A stretch of 64,000 bases of DNA from Neostapfia colusana (GCA_030760725.1 JASWHV010000019.1:38071944-38135943), one strand, 5' to 3'; numbered from the stretch's first letter, positions 1 to 12,598 are shown. Notes: generated by a model from the letters alone, not told the origin. Numbers and translations are program-made.

Positions 1-287
1 CGTACAAGAATGTTTTACAAATAGTTATATCAGAGTAAACTACAGCTGAAGACTATCACTCTCACGACTCATGTCTAAACTAGCAACAAAGAAATGGTCC
101 AGCCCATGGACGTTTCATACTAGCAACATGAAGACCATCTGCAGCGTCAAGGATGCTCTTTGAGTAAGCACTCGGAGGTTCCCGAGTCTCATCGGCACCC
201 CTTCTCATAAACCTCGAGTCAATTACCTGCAAAACAACTCGGATAGCATCCGTGAGCATAACGCTCAGCAAGACTTAACCGTCATCC
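1..287 (-). repeat. Element A 3' LTR, left segment
   Basis: Matches 18784 onward in the 5' LTR of the same element with scattered substitutions. The match runs up to the M insertion and includes the TSD copy CATCC at 283-287. It contains the small open frame shared by all A-family LTRs here (reverse strand 80-271; counterparts 18863-19054 and 43179-43370), which I do not regard as a proven gene. Confidence 0.92.
283..287. repeat. TSD of element M, left copy (CATCC)
   Basis: CATCC directly precedes the LTR start TGTAGGATC. The right copy at 8714-8718 is CACCC, one mismatch. The empty site is preserved in the other LTR of element A near 19066-19070, where the sequence reads through as ACCGTCACCCTAAACATGG. 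Confidence 0.9.
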
Positions 288-1911
288 TGTAGGATCGAAG
301 AGCACGTGAAAAGCTACCAGAGGGGGGTGAATGGTAGATTAAAACTTTTCGCAGCGGAAACAACAAAAACCCCTCAGCAAAAATCAATAGGTTAAAGAAA
401 CCGTGTGTGCAAGTGTTTTCAAACGTGTTCAACCGTGACAAATCAAGTATAGAGGTAGAGAATCAAGTCACGAATCTAATGCAACAAGAATCACTTGAAA
501 ACACAAAGTAAAACTTGAGATATGATCAAAACATTAAACGAAGATCAATCTGTTCTACCCGATATAAAACAGATCTGCAACGCTGCAAAGAAACTCGTGT
601 ATCTCAAAAACTACAGATCTGAAGCTCGTGAGAATTTCACAGATGATAGATAATTGAGTTGTGAAGACAACCCAAAAAGAATCAAAGTCAATCGGATCTG
701 TAAAACTCGAGTTATGAACAAAACACCGAAGCAACATCGGTCTGTCCAGAAACTCGGCGAGAAAGACTTGACGAAAAACAAGTCGGACGAACAAGGCACA
801 AAAGCTCCTCGAAACTATGAACTTTACTCAATAGAAACACAAGAGGAACAGCCCAAAGTTCTCTACCCACGAGAGCTCTGGCCTCCCTTGATTTTATAGC
901 CAGCCCTCAGGCTAAACAATCCAATCTAGGACTCCTACTCCTAATTGGACTCGTATCCTAACTTACCATAACTGCTCAGGACTCTCCTATTCGCAGATAG
1001 AAGCAATCGTGAGACTTCCAAACACCTTAGGAACGTCCTAAACATTCCTAAAACAACTCAACTTCGTGCCTAGCATGAAATCCTATCATAACCAACTCAA
1101 ATCTTCCATATTTGAGCCATATCTGACTCAGCCTCAGCCTGAGTACACAATCCAGCCGGTTGGACCTTTCCGACCAATTCTTTACGTCCACTTCTCTTCA
1201 TCACGCCTTGGAACAATGTTGCCACATCCATGCACTCCTTGCACACGTGCAAACACCTTCCAACGACGTACACGCAACCTTCATATGCACTGCCCTTGAT
1301 CCAAACATGCTGCGCGACCTCCCGATCAACTCAACCACAGCTCCTCCCGAACTTGGTTGTTGGAACCTCATCTCCTCCCTGAGACTAGTCCATGGATCCC
1401 GTCACCAGCCATGTCTTGAACTCAAGCAACACCTGCAGATGAATAAACAACCAATTCTTCCGAGCACAAGTCCTCGACTTGACTCACGTTAGTTCGAAAA
1501 CCACAACACCTTACATGAGCACGTCACATAAGCATGTTGCAAACCATATCAAATGATAACAGCCATAACCACCAAAACACACAAAAAACGTAGCAAATTA
1601 ATATTAAGCAAACCTTCCCATAAAGCAAGTCTGAAACATTGCGAGTTAAAAGCAAAAACAAGACGCTGCAGTTCTACGAGTTGAACTTCACGGGAGCTCC
1701 CTAAAAACAAGCTCCGGACCTCACAGAAGCTCTCCGGACCTTGCAGGAGCTCTCCGGACCTTGCGTCGGACCTTGCCAACACTTGGCGGACCTAACAAAG
1801 AACTTGTCGGACCTTGCCACAGAAGAATGTTTTGGCAATATTCAAAACTTTGAATGTTAATGCTAACTTTTATCCTAATTGCCAATGTATTCAGCACACA
1901 TAGGTCTCACA
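288..1911 (-). repeat. Element M 3' LTR (1624 bp, complete)
   Basis: On the element strand it starts TGTGAGACC and ends GATCCTACA. It is bounded by the PPT at 1912 on one side and the TSD on the other. It aligns with 7256-8713 except for 288-432, which have no counterpart there. It holds a block of short tandem repeats at 1711-1818 with one more 20-bp unit than the other LTR. Confidence 0.93.
1711..1818 (-). repeat. CTCCGGACCTTGC-type subterminal repeats in element M 3' LTR
   Basis: Imperfect direct repeats built on CTCCGGACCTTGC, close to the element-strand start of the LTR (U3 side). The counterpart in the 5' LTR (8532-8622) lacks one 20-bp unit. Such repeat blocks often act as enhancer-like elements in plant LTRs; that role is inferred here. 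Confidence 0.75.
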
Positions 1912-1923
1912 ATCTCCCCCTTG
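1912..1923 (-). other. Polypurine tract of element M
   Basis: Reads CAAGGGGGAGAT on the element strand, directly abutting the 3' LTR start TGTGAGACC. It would prime plus-strand DNA synthesis. Similar purine runs occur at 2100-2108 and 2890-2897 and may be degenerate copies. Confidence 0.85.
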
Positions 1924-2945
1924 ATGAATGCATTGGCAACACCAATTAAAATCCGAACATTGGCTTATGAAAAGTTTTGAAAAGCTTTGAAAACTCATTT
2001 TTCCCCCTTTATTAATTTCTCCCCATTTTTTAAAATCAGAGAATGAAGAAAGTGTATAACATATGCAAAGTGTAAAAAAAATCTCTCCTTATACATATTT
2101 CTCCCCCTTTGACAATGTATTCAGCAAGGTTCAAAAGAGAAATTTTTAAATGTTATGAGCATATTATAACTTATACATACAAAACAAAGCTCATCCAAGT
2201 GATACTATCAGGTTACTTACACTATCACATCAATGAGATACATAAAGTAGCGTAAGCCATGCTAGAGACCAAATGTATTTTTCAGTTTAAGCAAGTCATG
2301 ATCTCCCTTACTCAACTATTTAAAAACCTGAAAACATGATACTTGTTGCTGCATTTTTATTATTCATAATCATTTAAGGCACAAAGTTGATCATATGATA
2401 TTTGCAAGAGATTATATGCCGCATCAGCCTTATTCTTACCAACCAAGCCAAGCCTATGTCATTTGACAATCAGAAGCTTAAGGACATGGTTTTAGTCATA
2501 CACAATTCCTTCCAAGTTCATATCTTAGTGCAATGATAAGCAATCTCAAAAGAAGAAGTGCGATGCATGCATATTCTCTTGATCTTTTCTCAATTTTTTA
2601 TTTGAAAACTCAACATGTGAGCTGATCACTTGATTAATTTTTTTATGATTAAAAGCACTTGTGAGCACGCAACAAGTTCAAAACAGCAAGAAAGTTCGAT
2701 CATGACCAGATTTAGTGTAAGTAATTATTCCAATTACTAGTCATGGCAAAAACTACAAAATGTATAACATGAGTAATGTAGTAAGAACTTTCAGCCTGTA
2801 AAAGGAATCACAAAGTCATATATGTATGAAATACTATGCTCATATTATTTTAGTTTCAGATTCACACATAGACTTTCAAAGTTTCAAAAACTCCCCCTCA
2901 ATTTAAGCCATGAGGATGCATAACCCCTACTTCACTACGAATGAA
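1924..2945 (-). other. Non-coding stretch between pol and 3' LTR of element M
   Basis: About 1 kb of AT-rich sequence with no coding potential beyond short chance frames. A spacer here is common in SIRE-lineage copia elements. The only structure I see is the recurring C-rich motif CTCCCCCTT (purine-rich on the element strand) near 1915, 2003, 2102 and 2890. Confidence 0.7.
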
Positions 2946-4295
2946 ACAAAAACGAGTGAAATCCAAAGGTTTTGTAAAAATATCAGCCAATTATTGTTCG
3001 GTATCGACATGGTGAAGCACAATGTTTCCTTTTTCAACATTATCACGAAGAAAGTGATACCTAATGTCAATGTGCTTAGTTCTAGAGTGTTTCACAGGGT
3101 TTTTAGCAATACAAATTGCACTAGTGTTATCACAAAACAGTGGAACACTATCTAAATCAACCCCATAGTCCTTAAGTGTTTGAACAATCCAAAGAATTTG
3201 TGAGCAAGCGCTAGCCGCAGCTACATATTCAGATTCGGCCGTGGATTGTGCAACTGAACTTTGTTTTCTAGAGGACCAAGCAACAAGTGAATTACCAAGA
3301 AAATGACAAGCACCCGAAGTACTTTTCTTATCAATCCTACAACCCCCAAAATCAGCATCCGAAAAAACTTTCAAAGAAACGGTTGAGGAAGAAGGAAGAA
3401 AAATGCCAAATTCTTGAGTTCCATGTAGGTACCTGAGACTCCTTTTGATGGCTTGGCGATGTGAAGCATGTGGAGAAGCTTGAAAACGTGCACAAAGACA
3501 TACGCTGAATTGTATGTCCGGTCTTGACGCCGTGAGATACAAAAGTGATCCAATCATACTTCTGTATTCTTTTTTATCGACCGGGTCACCATCTTTGTCA
3601 AGTTCAAGTGTTGTTTCTGTTCCCATTGGTGTCCGAATAGGCTTGCATTTGTCCATGTTGAAGCGCTTAAGAAGGTCCTTTGTATACTTAGTTTGATGCA
3701 CAAAAGTTTCTTCTTTTGTTTGCTTGATTTGCAGCCCCAAAAAGTATGTGAGTTCTCCAATCATACTCATCTCAAATTCTGAACTCATCATAGCTGAAAA
3801 CTTGGACACGAGATCATGAGAAGCACAACCAAAGATAATATCATCCACATACACTTGAACGAATAATGAGTCATTGCCATGCTTAAGTACACAAAGAGTT
3901 TTATCAACCTTGCCCATGGTAAACCCCTTTTCAAGTAAGAATGTTTTTAACCTATCATACCATGCTCTAGGGGCTTGTTTTAGACCGTACAAGGCTTTGG
4001 ACAGTTTGTAAACATGATTAGGAAAATTTGGATTTTCAAAACCCGGTGGCTGCTTAACATAAACCTCCTCCTCTATGTAGCCATTAAGAAAAGCACTTTT
4101 AACATCCATTTGATATAACTTGAAACCTTTAGATGCAGCAAATGCTAATAAAATTCTTATAGCTTCTAATCTAGCAACAGGAGCAAATGTTTCATCAAAA
4201 TCTAGACCTTCAATTTGAGTGAAACCTTGAGCAACCAACCTAGCTTTATTCCTAACCACAACCCCATCCTCACTTTGCTCATTTTTAAATACCAT
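2946..4295 (-). pseudogene. pol: Element M reverse transcriptase and RNase H (broken)
   Basis: The reading frame 4295-2991 encodes a Ty1-copia reverse transcriptase and RNase H. Visible motifs in order: ARLVAQGF at the start, QMDVKSAFLNG, LYGLKQAPRAWY, the catalytic YVDDIIFG, DYGVDL and the RNase H segment ADFGGCRIDKKSTSG. An in-frame stop at 2991-2993 cuts the extreme C-terminus just before the LADIFTKPL motif that normally follows, which can still be read to about 2946. The N-terminal join to the integrase frame is broken by a one-base frameshift near 4295. The enzyme would copy element RNA into DNA in a cytoplasmic particle; this copy is inactive as a polyprotein. Confidence 0.93.
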
Positions 4296-6083
4296 TTAGT
4301 TCCAATTAATGTGTGACCTTGAGGTGGAGGTACAAGTTTCCAAACATTATTTCTTTCAAAATTTTCTAACTCTTCTTGCATGGCATTAATCCAAGATTCA
4401 TTAGTGAGTGTGTGTGATATATCCTTGGGTTCAAAAGAAGCAACAAAAGCAGAATGAGCATGAGAGTTTGGATCGCAAAACCTGGACCGAGTGACTCGTT
4501 CATGCAAGCTTCCAATGATTTGTTGTGGAGGATGACTTTTGTGTACTCGGAGGGGAGTAGACACTTCACAAGCACCTTCTTCTTCATGTTCGGACCTTTG
4601 ATTAGGAGAGCTTGTTGATTGAGGAAGGTCCGAACCAGCAGTAGTGACTGTTGGTGCTGGTTGTGGTGCAAAATCAGCAGCTTGATCGTTATTTACTTCC
4701 GAGTTTTTGGGCAGCAGCACCACTTCTTCATCTTCTTCAATAAAAATACTCTCCCCCTGCGGATATGGATCCGGACCTGCAATATCGGAGCTAGTACTTG
4801 GGCTAGCTTCATCAAAAGAAACCTCGCAAGTCTCCACAATTTTGTTAGTGTCAAGTAAAAGCACACGGTAGCCTCTAGTATGAGATGGATAACCAAGAAA
4901 CATGCCATCAACAGATCTAGCTTCAAATTTATGAAGATTACCATGTTTCTTAACAAAGAATTTGCAACCAAAAACCCTAAAGTGTGTAACACTAGGCCTA
5001 TGTCCAAACCGGAGCTCATATGGGGTTTTTCCAAGCTTAGCACGCAAGAAAACACGATTTGAGACATAACAAGCGGTTGCAATTGCATCAGCCCAAAATT
5101 TCCTAGGAGTTTGACATTCATCAAGCATAGTCCTAGCCATCTCAACTAAGGTCCTGTTCTTTCTTTCTACGACACCATTTTGTTGTGGTACATAGGGTGA
5201 AGAGTATTGATGATCTATTCCATTTTCAGCACAAAAGTGATCAAAGGATTGGTTTTTAAATTCAGTTCCGTTATCACTTCTAATTGCTTTTAATGATCCT
5301 AAGTGATCAATAGATAATCTAAGAAATAAAAGTTCTAAAATGACTAAAAGCTTCATTCTTAGATGCCATAAAATAAACCCAAGAATATCTGGAATAATCA
5401 TCAACAATCACAAGCACATACCATTTACCTCCGAAGGATTGAACACGTGCCGGACCTACTGTGTCAAGATGTAAAAGTTGTCCCGGTTCAGCTGTCATGG
5501 TCATTGTGAGAGGAGCATGTGAACCTGCAATAAACTTAGCATGTCTACAAGAAGAGCACACAATATCATTGTCCTTTTTAAGCTTCGGCAGCCCACGTAT
5601 GCGATCGAGAGCACTAACACGAGTGAGATGATCAAAGCCTATGTGACCAAGTCTACGATGCCAAAAATATAGATCCTTTGTATCATTAGCAACTAGACAC
5701 CGATGCTTAGAAGTTGACAAATCAAAATCAGCTTTAAAAACTCTTCCAAACATAGACATGTTAAACAAAAGCTCACCTTTTGAATCTACAACCTTGCAGC
5801 AATTTTTAGCAAAGCTAACCTCTAGATTTTCATCTAGCAATTGTGAAACCGAAAGCAAGTTGTATTTCAAATTTTTAACAAGTGCCACATCTTTCAAAGT
5901 GTAGAGATTGTTTACTCTAACCCTACCTTTAGCAATTATGGGAGTAGAAGAGTTATCGGCGAAAGTAACATTTTCTACACGTGACACAAAAGAGAGAGAG
6001 GAGAACTATTCTTTGTTACCGGTCATGTGGCGTGAGCAACCTGAATCCACAATCCAAATGTTCTCCTTCCTCAAACGTGAAAC
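4202..6083 (-). pseudogene. pol: Element M protease and integrase (broken)
   Basis: Two overlapping frames (5987-5319 and 5407-4202) cover the protease remainder and integrase. The aspartic protease active site DSGCSRH is readable at about 6020-6050, followed by an in-frame TAG at 6006-6008. The integrase zinc-binding part shows HRRLGH and CSSCRHAK. The catalytic core shows LHLDTVGP with VDDYSRYSW, then IRSDNGTEF and a glutamate in NGVVERKNR, giving the D,D,E set. A frameshift near 5335-5340 splits the core, and a second near 4295 separates it from reverse transcriptase. The acidic, serine-rich 4400-4800 part is the usual integrase-RT linker. Confidence 0.92.
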
Positions 6084-7255
6084 CTACACAGCAGCACAAT
6101 ACGTCGATGACTCAATACTGGGGTTAGTTAAAAGACTTTTAGGAATCCAGTACTGAGTCACACGACGTCCAGCAGGAATAACACGTGAAAGGTGAGAAGG
6201 TACAGCAGGTTTATGAGCCAAACATCGAAAATTTTTGTTCCCAACTACTGACTTAGAAGATGTGTTATATGTAGCACAAAAAACAGTAGGTCCGGGAGCA
6301 AGTTTTTGACTCATTACAGCAGGTGGCAAGCTCCGAACATTCGGTCTAGCAGATTTTGCTTGGTTGTTATGTGATCTAGCAAGTATTCTTTTTTTCTTAT
6401 CGTGTTTAGCTAGTCTATAACAAAAATCCATGACATGACCATCTCTACCACAGTAGGTACAATGAAAAATAACCTTATTATCATGTCTAGATGAGCAAGC
6501 AACACGTTTATTAGAACCCGAATGGGACAGTACTCTTGCAGATTTGAAAAACACCTCTTTTTGTCTAGGAGCTGTTTGAATCAACCCGCTTCCTAATGAC
6601 TTTACAACTTTAGGTGGGTGTGCCTTAGCATGAGCATGAGAATTAAAAACTAAAACCAGTTTTATCATTACAAGACTTGGAAGAATTCAGCAGCAAGTTT
6701 AGGTTCTTATTTGCATTAGAAAACCGATCTAGTGTCCTATGCATGTCATCAAGTTTATTGGACAGATCAAAGCAGTTTTCACATGAAGTTTTTCCTTTTA
6801 GTTTGCAATTTGAACAATATTTAACTTCATGCACACGTAAAGCATTGTTCAAAATAGAAATCTCATTCATAGCATCATTTAGTTTCTTATTCAGATCATC
6901 ACATGAAGAACAATGCAAATCAATTGTAGAACATCAAGCATCTTTCAAATTTTTATCATTAAGTGCAACAAGCTCTTTGTTCTTTTCAATTTCAATTTCA
7001 AGTTTATCAAGTGTAGATGCGTGTGCACTTCTTAAAGAGGATAATTGTTCATAAATCAAATCACATGAGGAACAAGAATCATCACTAGGAATCAAAGTTT
7101 TTAAACGATTAATTTCAGATTCTAGTGATTCAATTTTAACAGCATTGTTCCTAAGTTTTTTATCCTTTTTCTTTAATATACAGTGGCACGAGAAATAGCA
7201 TCACACATTTCTTCGCATGTGGGACATACCTCTTCATCGTCGCTGTTGTGTTCTG
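6084..7255 (-). pseudogene. gag: Element M gag remnant (N-terminus deleted)
   Basis: Nucleocapsid gag of a copia element. The 6668-6084 frame has a CCHC zinc knuckle (CTYCGRDGHVMDFC) and ends with an in-frame TAG at 6084-6086 just before protease. The 6918-6643 frame shows repeated CxxC pairs (CSSCDDL, CSNCKLKGKTSCENC) and heptad-like leucines, typical of the SIRE/Maximus gag middle. Further upstream, to 7255, the same style continues (CPTCEEMC) with stops and frame changes. At 7256 the sequence jumps straight into the LTR, so the gag start, leader and PBS are missing. Confidence 0.85.
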
Positions 7256-8713
7256 CCGTGAAAAATCAAGTATAGAGGTAGAGAATCAAGTCAAGGATCT
7301 AATGCAACAAGAATCACTTGAAAACACGAAGTAAAACTTGAGATACGATCAAAAAATTAAACGAAGATCAATCTGTTCTACCCGATATAAAACAGATCTG
7401 CAACGCTGCAAAAAAACTCGTGTATCTCAAAAACTACAGATCCGAAGCTCGTGAGAACTTCACAGATGATAGATAATTGAGTTGTGAAGACAACCCAAAA
7501 AGAATCACGTCAATCGGATCTGTAAAACTCGAGTTATGAACAAAACACCGAAGCAACGTCGGTCTGTCCAGAAACTCGGCGAGAAAGACTTGACGAAAAA
7601 CATGTCGGACGAACAAGGAACAAAAGCTCCTCGAAACTATGAACTTTATTCAATAGAAACACAAGAGGAACAGCCCAAAGTTCTCTACCCACGAGAGCTC
7701 TGGCCTCCCTTGATTTTATAGCCAGCACTCAGGCTAAACAATCCAATCTAGGACTCCTACTCCTAATTGGACTCGTATCCTAACTTACCATAACTGCTCA
7801 GGACTCTCCTATTCGCAGATAGAAGCAATTGTGAGACTTCCAAACACATTAGGAACGTCCTAAACATTTCTAAAACAACTCAACTTTGTGCCTAGCACGA
7901 AATCTTATCATAACCAACTCAAATCTTCCATATTTGAGCCATATCCCACTCAGCCTCAGCCTGAGTACACAATCCAGCCGGTTGGACCTTTCCGACCAAT
8001 TCTTTACGTCCACTTCTCTTCATCACGCCTTGGAACAATGTTGCCACATCCATGCACTCCTTGCACATGTGCAAACACCTTCCAACGACGTACACGCAAC
8101 CTTCATATGCACTGCCCTTGATCCAAACATGCTGCGCGACCTCCCGATCAACTCAACCACAGCTCCTCCCGAACTTGGTTGTTGGAACCTCATCTCCTCC
8201 CTGAGACTAGTCCAAGGATCCCGTCACCAGCCATGTCTTGAACTCAAGCAACACCTGCACATGAATAAACAACCAATTCTTCCGAGCACAAGTCCTCGAC
8301 TTGACTCACGTTAGTTCGAAAACCACAACACCATACATGAGCACGTCACATAAGCATGTTGCAAACCATATCAAATGATAACAGCCGTAACCACCAAAAC
8401 ACACAAAAAACTTAGCAAATTAATATTAAGCAAACCTTCCCATAAAGCAAGTTTGAAACATTGCGAGTTAAAAGCAAAAACAAGACGCTGCAGTTCTACG
8501 AGTTGAACTTCGCGGGAGCTCCCTAAAAACAAGCTCCGGACCTCGCAGAAGCTCTCCGGACCTTGCGTCGGACCTTGCCAACACTTGGCGGACCTAACAA
8601 AGAACTTGTCGGACCTTGCCACAGAAGAATGTTTTGGCAATATTCAAAACTTTGAATGTTAATGCTCACTTTTATCCTAATTGCCAATGTATTCAGCACA
8701 CATAGGTCTCACA
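7256..8713 (-). repeat. Element M 5' LTR (1458 bp, 3' end deleted)
   Basis: Matches 433-1911 closely, beginning at a shared CCGTGA. The counterpart of 288-432 (the U5 end on the element strand) is absent. The LTR ends at 8713 with element-strand start TGTGAGACC, followed by TSD copy CACCC at 8714-8718. Confidence 0.92.
8532..8622 (-). repeat. Subterminal tandem repeats in element M 5' LTR
   Basis: Same CTCCGGACCTTGC repeat block as 1711-1818, with one 20-bp unit fewer. Confidence 0.7.
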
Positions 8714-11700
8714 CACCCTAAACATGGAACTCTAAGTGAGGTTATGAACCTAACATAGGATGGCATAAGCATAATTAAACTCGCCTAAAAGTGAATCCTT
8801 ACTTTCAGTATTAATTGTAGTATTTTATGTAACCCTGGGCATGCCACATCGGGAGTCCACAATCAAACAAGAAATGCTTTCCCCCGATGTAAATTGCTCA
8901 TGGCATAAAAGAATCAAGTTTGCACTAGCCTATTCATCAAGTTCCAATACAAAGGTAGGATAATACTTCGCATCAAAATGATTAGTTCCTTTCTCATGCA
9001 AGTTCTTACTACGTCACGGCTGTGAGAACAAGTATGCTCGGTCCATTCCGCGAGCTACGGTGATTCGAATCAATAACACCCGGACTACACGACACGTACG
9101 CCCGTACTCGACGTTGCCTACAACTACCATCACTGATGTCGTACGTGGCAGCCTTCCCCCCGTTTCACCCCCGCTGAATCGATCAAGTCGCCCCATACAG
9201 TAGCTACTCTCATGGTGCACCTTCCGACGTGAGATGTCATGAGAATATTCCCCACATACTGCACACCGGCCGTCCGCCTGAGGCGACCCGAAAAGTCCCA
9301 ACGACAGCTTCCCGAGGTACATCGGTTTACTGGGTCCCATATATCCAGCATGAGTCTGGTACACAACTCAAACTTGTTCAATAGGGCCACATACGGATCG
9401 GTCCTTGACCGACACGGACAGGTCTACAGCACCCAGGCCCCTATGTCCTGTTGCTCCTACAACCTTCCGGTCTCAACTTTAACTTGCTAATTCAATTACG
9501 AACCAATCCCGTATGCCCCTGTTGTTCCTGAAACTGCGAGTAGCATCTCACCACTCGACTTCTACCGAACCGTACTTAAGCATGACAGTTATACACGGTG
9601 AAAGACACCTACCGAATACTCCATGGGTCATTTGGCTATGTAAGAGGAGTATCAAACACTAGACCTAATGCACAGTTCATATCTTGACCGAAAGTGAATA
9701 CAAAAGAAAAACTTAACAGATGTTAAATGCAAACCGGAGCTTGCTTGACTCTCCGGAGCTTGATCCACTTCGATGAATCACTCCTTTGAGTCCCCTTCGT
9801 TGTGGTTCCTATTGAAATGCACATGCATATGTTTCATGGAATGTAATGGAAAGAAGTTATAGAATTACTTTCTTAAGAACAGAGGTTGTGTGGAAAAGCC
9901 AAGCATGGCTTGGTTTGCCTCTGTTGTGCAAAGAACAGAAATAAACTAAATTGACCTTAATGCCTTAGCTATACACTAATCATGTTCCCTAATGCACATA
10001 ATAGATAAGCTGAAAGGATTTGAGTGAAGCTGAAGAACAAGAACTCCAATGGCCTCAAAACTTTTACAGCAGGTTCTATACTATCTAAGGATTTAGCTTG
10101 CCAAATTGCAGCTAAAGTGGAGTCATATTGTGTCCTCCATTATTCTCACAATATCTCTTATGTATTTTTTCCCTATACATAAGTAGGGAGAATAAGAACA
10201 GAGAGTTCAAGGACTCATCTTTGGCTGATGATTTACATATGAGTTCTTGATCACATAAGAGTAATCTGGTCCAAAATTCAGCCCTTTTACTTGAGTAGTT
10301 CTCCCAGAACAATTCTTTAAGCATTACTACTCAAAAGAATTAATTCTGTAGTAATGTGCATTTCCATGCCCAATTAAGTGAACTACAATTCCAAGTATGT
10401 CTCAGAGAGCTTGCCTAAATTTTATTATGATATTTGGAGCTATGGATTGCATAGAGCAGATTTTTGAAGTGGGAAACATTTTCTGAAAATGTTTCTGGAC
10501 TCTTTTGAACACAGTAGTTTGCATTTAGCAAATTCCTATTCAAATGATCTTCAAATGAGCTGAAAATTTGCTAGTAGGTCAATACTAAGCTAAAGAATAT
10601 TCTGGCAAAATTTGGGGATTTTTGGGTAAACCAAGCAACCTCAATAATTCTTTTTCAGAAAACCTCCCAAGAATTTTCCAGAGTATAATATTAACTTTCA
10701 TACAAATCTGAGTTCATATTTGGATAGAACTCAGAGAGATGAATCCAACCCGATTGGAATCACTCAAATTGGAGTTTTCTGCAGGGAGATATGAATTTCT
10801 AAAGATTGAATTAAGTCCGGAATTATTTTCCTATTGAAAATCTGGCTGGACCCACTGTTTTGAATTCCAGCCAATAGAAGCGAAGCCACACCGGGCCACA
10901 GCGTCTCTGCGCGCTAACACACGGAATCCTGGCCACACCCGATCCCGGGTTTAAATTCTTTGCTGCTGACAGACGGGGCCCACGTGTCTTCTTCTTCCTC
11001 CGGCTTCCTCGCTCGCGCCCGCACTGCCCCCTTGCCGGCCCGACGCCGGAGCTCGCCGGCTCGCCGTTTCCAGCCACCGCCTGAGCTGAAACTCGCTGCC
11101 AGGGAGTTTGTGACCCCGAGGAACACAGCTGTGGGGCTTGCTAGGGCTGCCGACGACCGGAACATGGCCGGCGACGTGTGACTGCCTCTGTGGTAGTTCG
11201 GCAGCGTCGCCCGAGGTCTCCAGCCCTCAAAAACTTGTGCCGACGAGCCCTACAGCACCAGCGTACCTCTAGGAGGATCGACACGATCTCAAACTAGCTC
11301 GGAAATGGCTGGAACTATGTTGTCATCATGTGACTGAATGGGTCTGCCGTGAAAACCCCAATAAAAGCTCGAAATTCGCCGGCCTGAGGCGTTTTCATGC
11401 GCTGGATGCAAAAGGAAAAACGATCGCCGGCTAGTCTAGCTACTCTGTGCCAAACTTGGTGACTTAAGGAGAATCAGAGGGCAAGAATTCGAAGGAATCG
11501 TACCGGAAGCTTGGAATGGGGTCGCCGGAGCAAAACTCGAAATTCGCCGCCGATAGCTCGCGGCACGGCCTGAGCTTGGGCTGAGAGCAGCACCGCACCC
11601 GTGCGCGTCCGTAGGTGTGATCGCTCGGCCGTGAAACTCGCTGTTGAGGGCTGTACACGAGCGGCCGATCACGCTTTTGAGCTAGGTCGCCGCGGCGGCG

Positions 11701-12598
11701 TTTGTTCTCGGGCAACGGAGGCCGCAGCTCGCTTGGTTTCAGGTCAGGGAAGTGGAGGCTGATCTCAGGGAGAGGCTTAGCAGCTCGAGGGAGGAGAGAG
11801 CGCGGTGGTTCCTTCGGTTTCCCGATCGACCGAGAGGGCGGAGGGAGAGAACGGTAACTGGTCGTGCGCTCGCGAGGAGGAGAAAAAGGGATGGCCTTTG
11901 CTTCGTCCAGGGGGGTAATCAGGCCGCGAACCGCCTCTGGGCGCTGTGCGTGGGGAAAGGCAGCAGCTGGTGGCGCTGCCGAGCGTTCTCGTGGCTCCAC
12001 GGTGGGAGCTGCTCGTGGCCCACGTGCTGCTCGACGAATTTCCTCACTGGGGCTGAGACTTAAGGTGCAAGGCTCCTCTTTTAGCTCTATGACATGTGGG
12101 TCCCACTCCACATTTCCTCCCCAAATATCTTCTCAAGCTGATCCTATTAATTCCCACAATTCTGAGTTTTAAAAATGTGGGTTAGAATTTGAATCCTTCC
12201 ACTTCGGTTTGAATTTGCTTGCCAAATTTGAATTTGGTTGAAGTTTGCAAATTCTCCTCTTTAACTCCTTTTTGAGCCCACCCTACAATTGAAAAGTTTG
12301 TGAGCAAACTTTTCCCTATAATCCCAACTATAGGGCTGCATGTTTATTCAAAGTTTTTGGTCACCCTATGTGTGAACTTTGAATTTCAAATCTGAATTTT
12401 AAACTTTCATGCAAAGAGGTATTTAACTCCTTATTGGTCCAACACTTTTAAATAAAAAGGTGAACCTCATGTTGGATGTTCATCCATGTATTACCTTGCA
12501 TGAAGAAAAGTTTTAGCAAGTCCCATTTTTCATGTCTTTGCCATACATATGAACTCAATCTTTAATTTTTATTCATACACATTTTTGGGACTTTTACA
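8714..12598 (-). repeat. Element A 3' LTR, right segment
   Basis: Aligns with 19066-23000 of the 5' LTR with scattered substitutions and one ~52-bp deletion near 9747 (the corresponding bases are at about 20094-20146, flanked by CTTG). It ends GGGACTTTTACA, the reverse complement of the LTR start TGTAAAAGTCCC, directly next to the PPT. In LTR orientation it runs from an AT-rich leader with a GTGGGACCCAC box (12096-12106), through a GC-rich block (~10960-12060) and an AT-rich stretch, to a 3' third with conserved inverted repeats, including the palindrome TGATTCGAATCA at 9061-9072. Confidence 0.93.
11464..12111 (-). other. 215-codon open frame in the GC-rich part of element A 3' LTR
   Basis: Sense-strand open frame of proline-, arginine- and serine-rich composition beginning MEWDPHVIEL. 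It is also open in the 5' LTR (21867-22514), and its first half recurs in solo LTR A2 (39715 onward) before a frame change. No known domain is visible. GC-rich sequence favours long chance frames, and the homologous zone in family C is read in a different frame, so I treat coding as unproven. Confidence 0.3.

Larger units (their letters stand above)
288..8713 (-). mobile_element. Element M: SIRE/Maximus-like Ty1-copia retrotransposon
   Basis: A Ty1-copia element reading right to left, nested in the 3' LTR of element A. In element orientation the order is truncated 5' LTR (8713-7256), gag remnant, protease, integrase, reverse transcriptase/RNase H, a ~1-kb non-coding stretch, PPT and complete 3' LTR (1911-288). 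Integrase before reverse transcriptase defines Ty1-copia. The gag with cysteine pairs plus a CCHC knuckle, the long LTR and the PPT next to a purine-rich tail fit the SIRE/Maximus (Opie/Ji-like) lineage, which I assign by motif memory. The 5' LTR has lost its last ~145 bp together with the PBS and N-terminal gag, so the copy cannot be autonomous. Confidence 0.93.

Noticed and set aside
80..271. 63-codon frame repeated in all A-family LTRs (also 18863-19054, 43179-43370)
   Set aside because: Conserved because the LTRs are copies of one another; the homologous stretch in family B (49290-49490) does not keep the frame, and no domain is visible.
1711..1818. Short regular repeats considered as CRISPR or satellite array
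   Set aside because: Only a few imperfect units inside an LTR, no spacers, plant nuclear context.
4619..4858. Forward-strand frames across element M pol
   Set aside because: Shadow frames opposite the integrase-RT linker on the minus strand.
9061..9072. GATTCGAATC resembles the tRNA T-loop/B box
   Set aside because: No acceptor stem, D-arm or anticodon arm can be drawn around it, and the family-C version (CGATTATAATCG) loses the B-box match while keeping the palindrome.
10960..11181. GC-rich plus-strand frames in LTR blocks (also 11752-12172, 22155-22575, 53725-53973)
   Set aside because: Chance open frames caused by high GC content; the opposite strand is equally open and nothing resembles a known protein.
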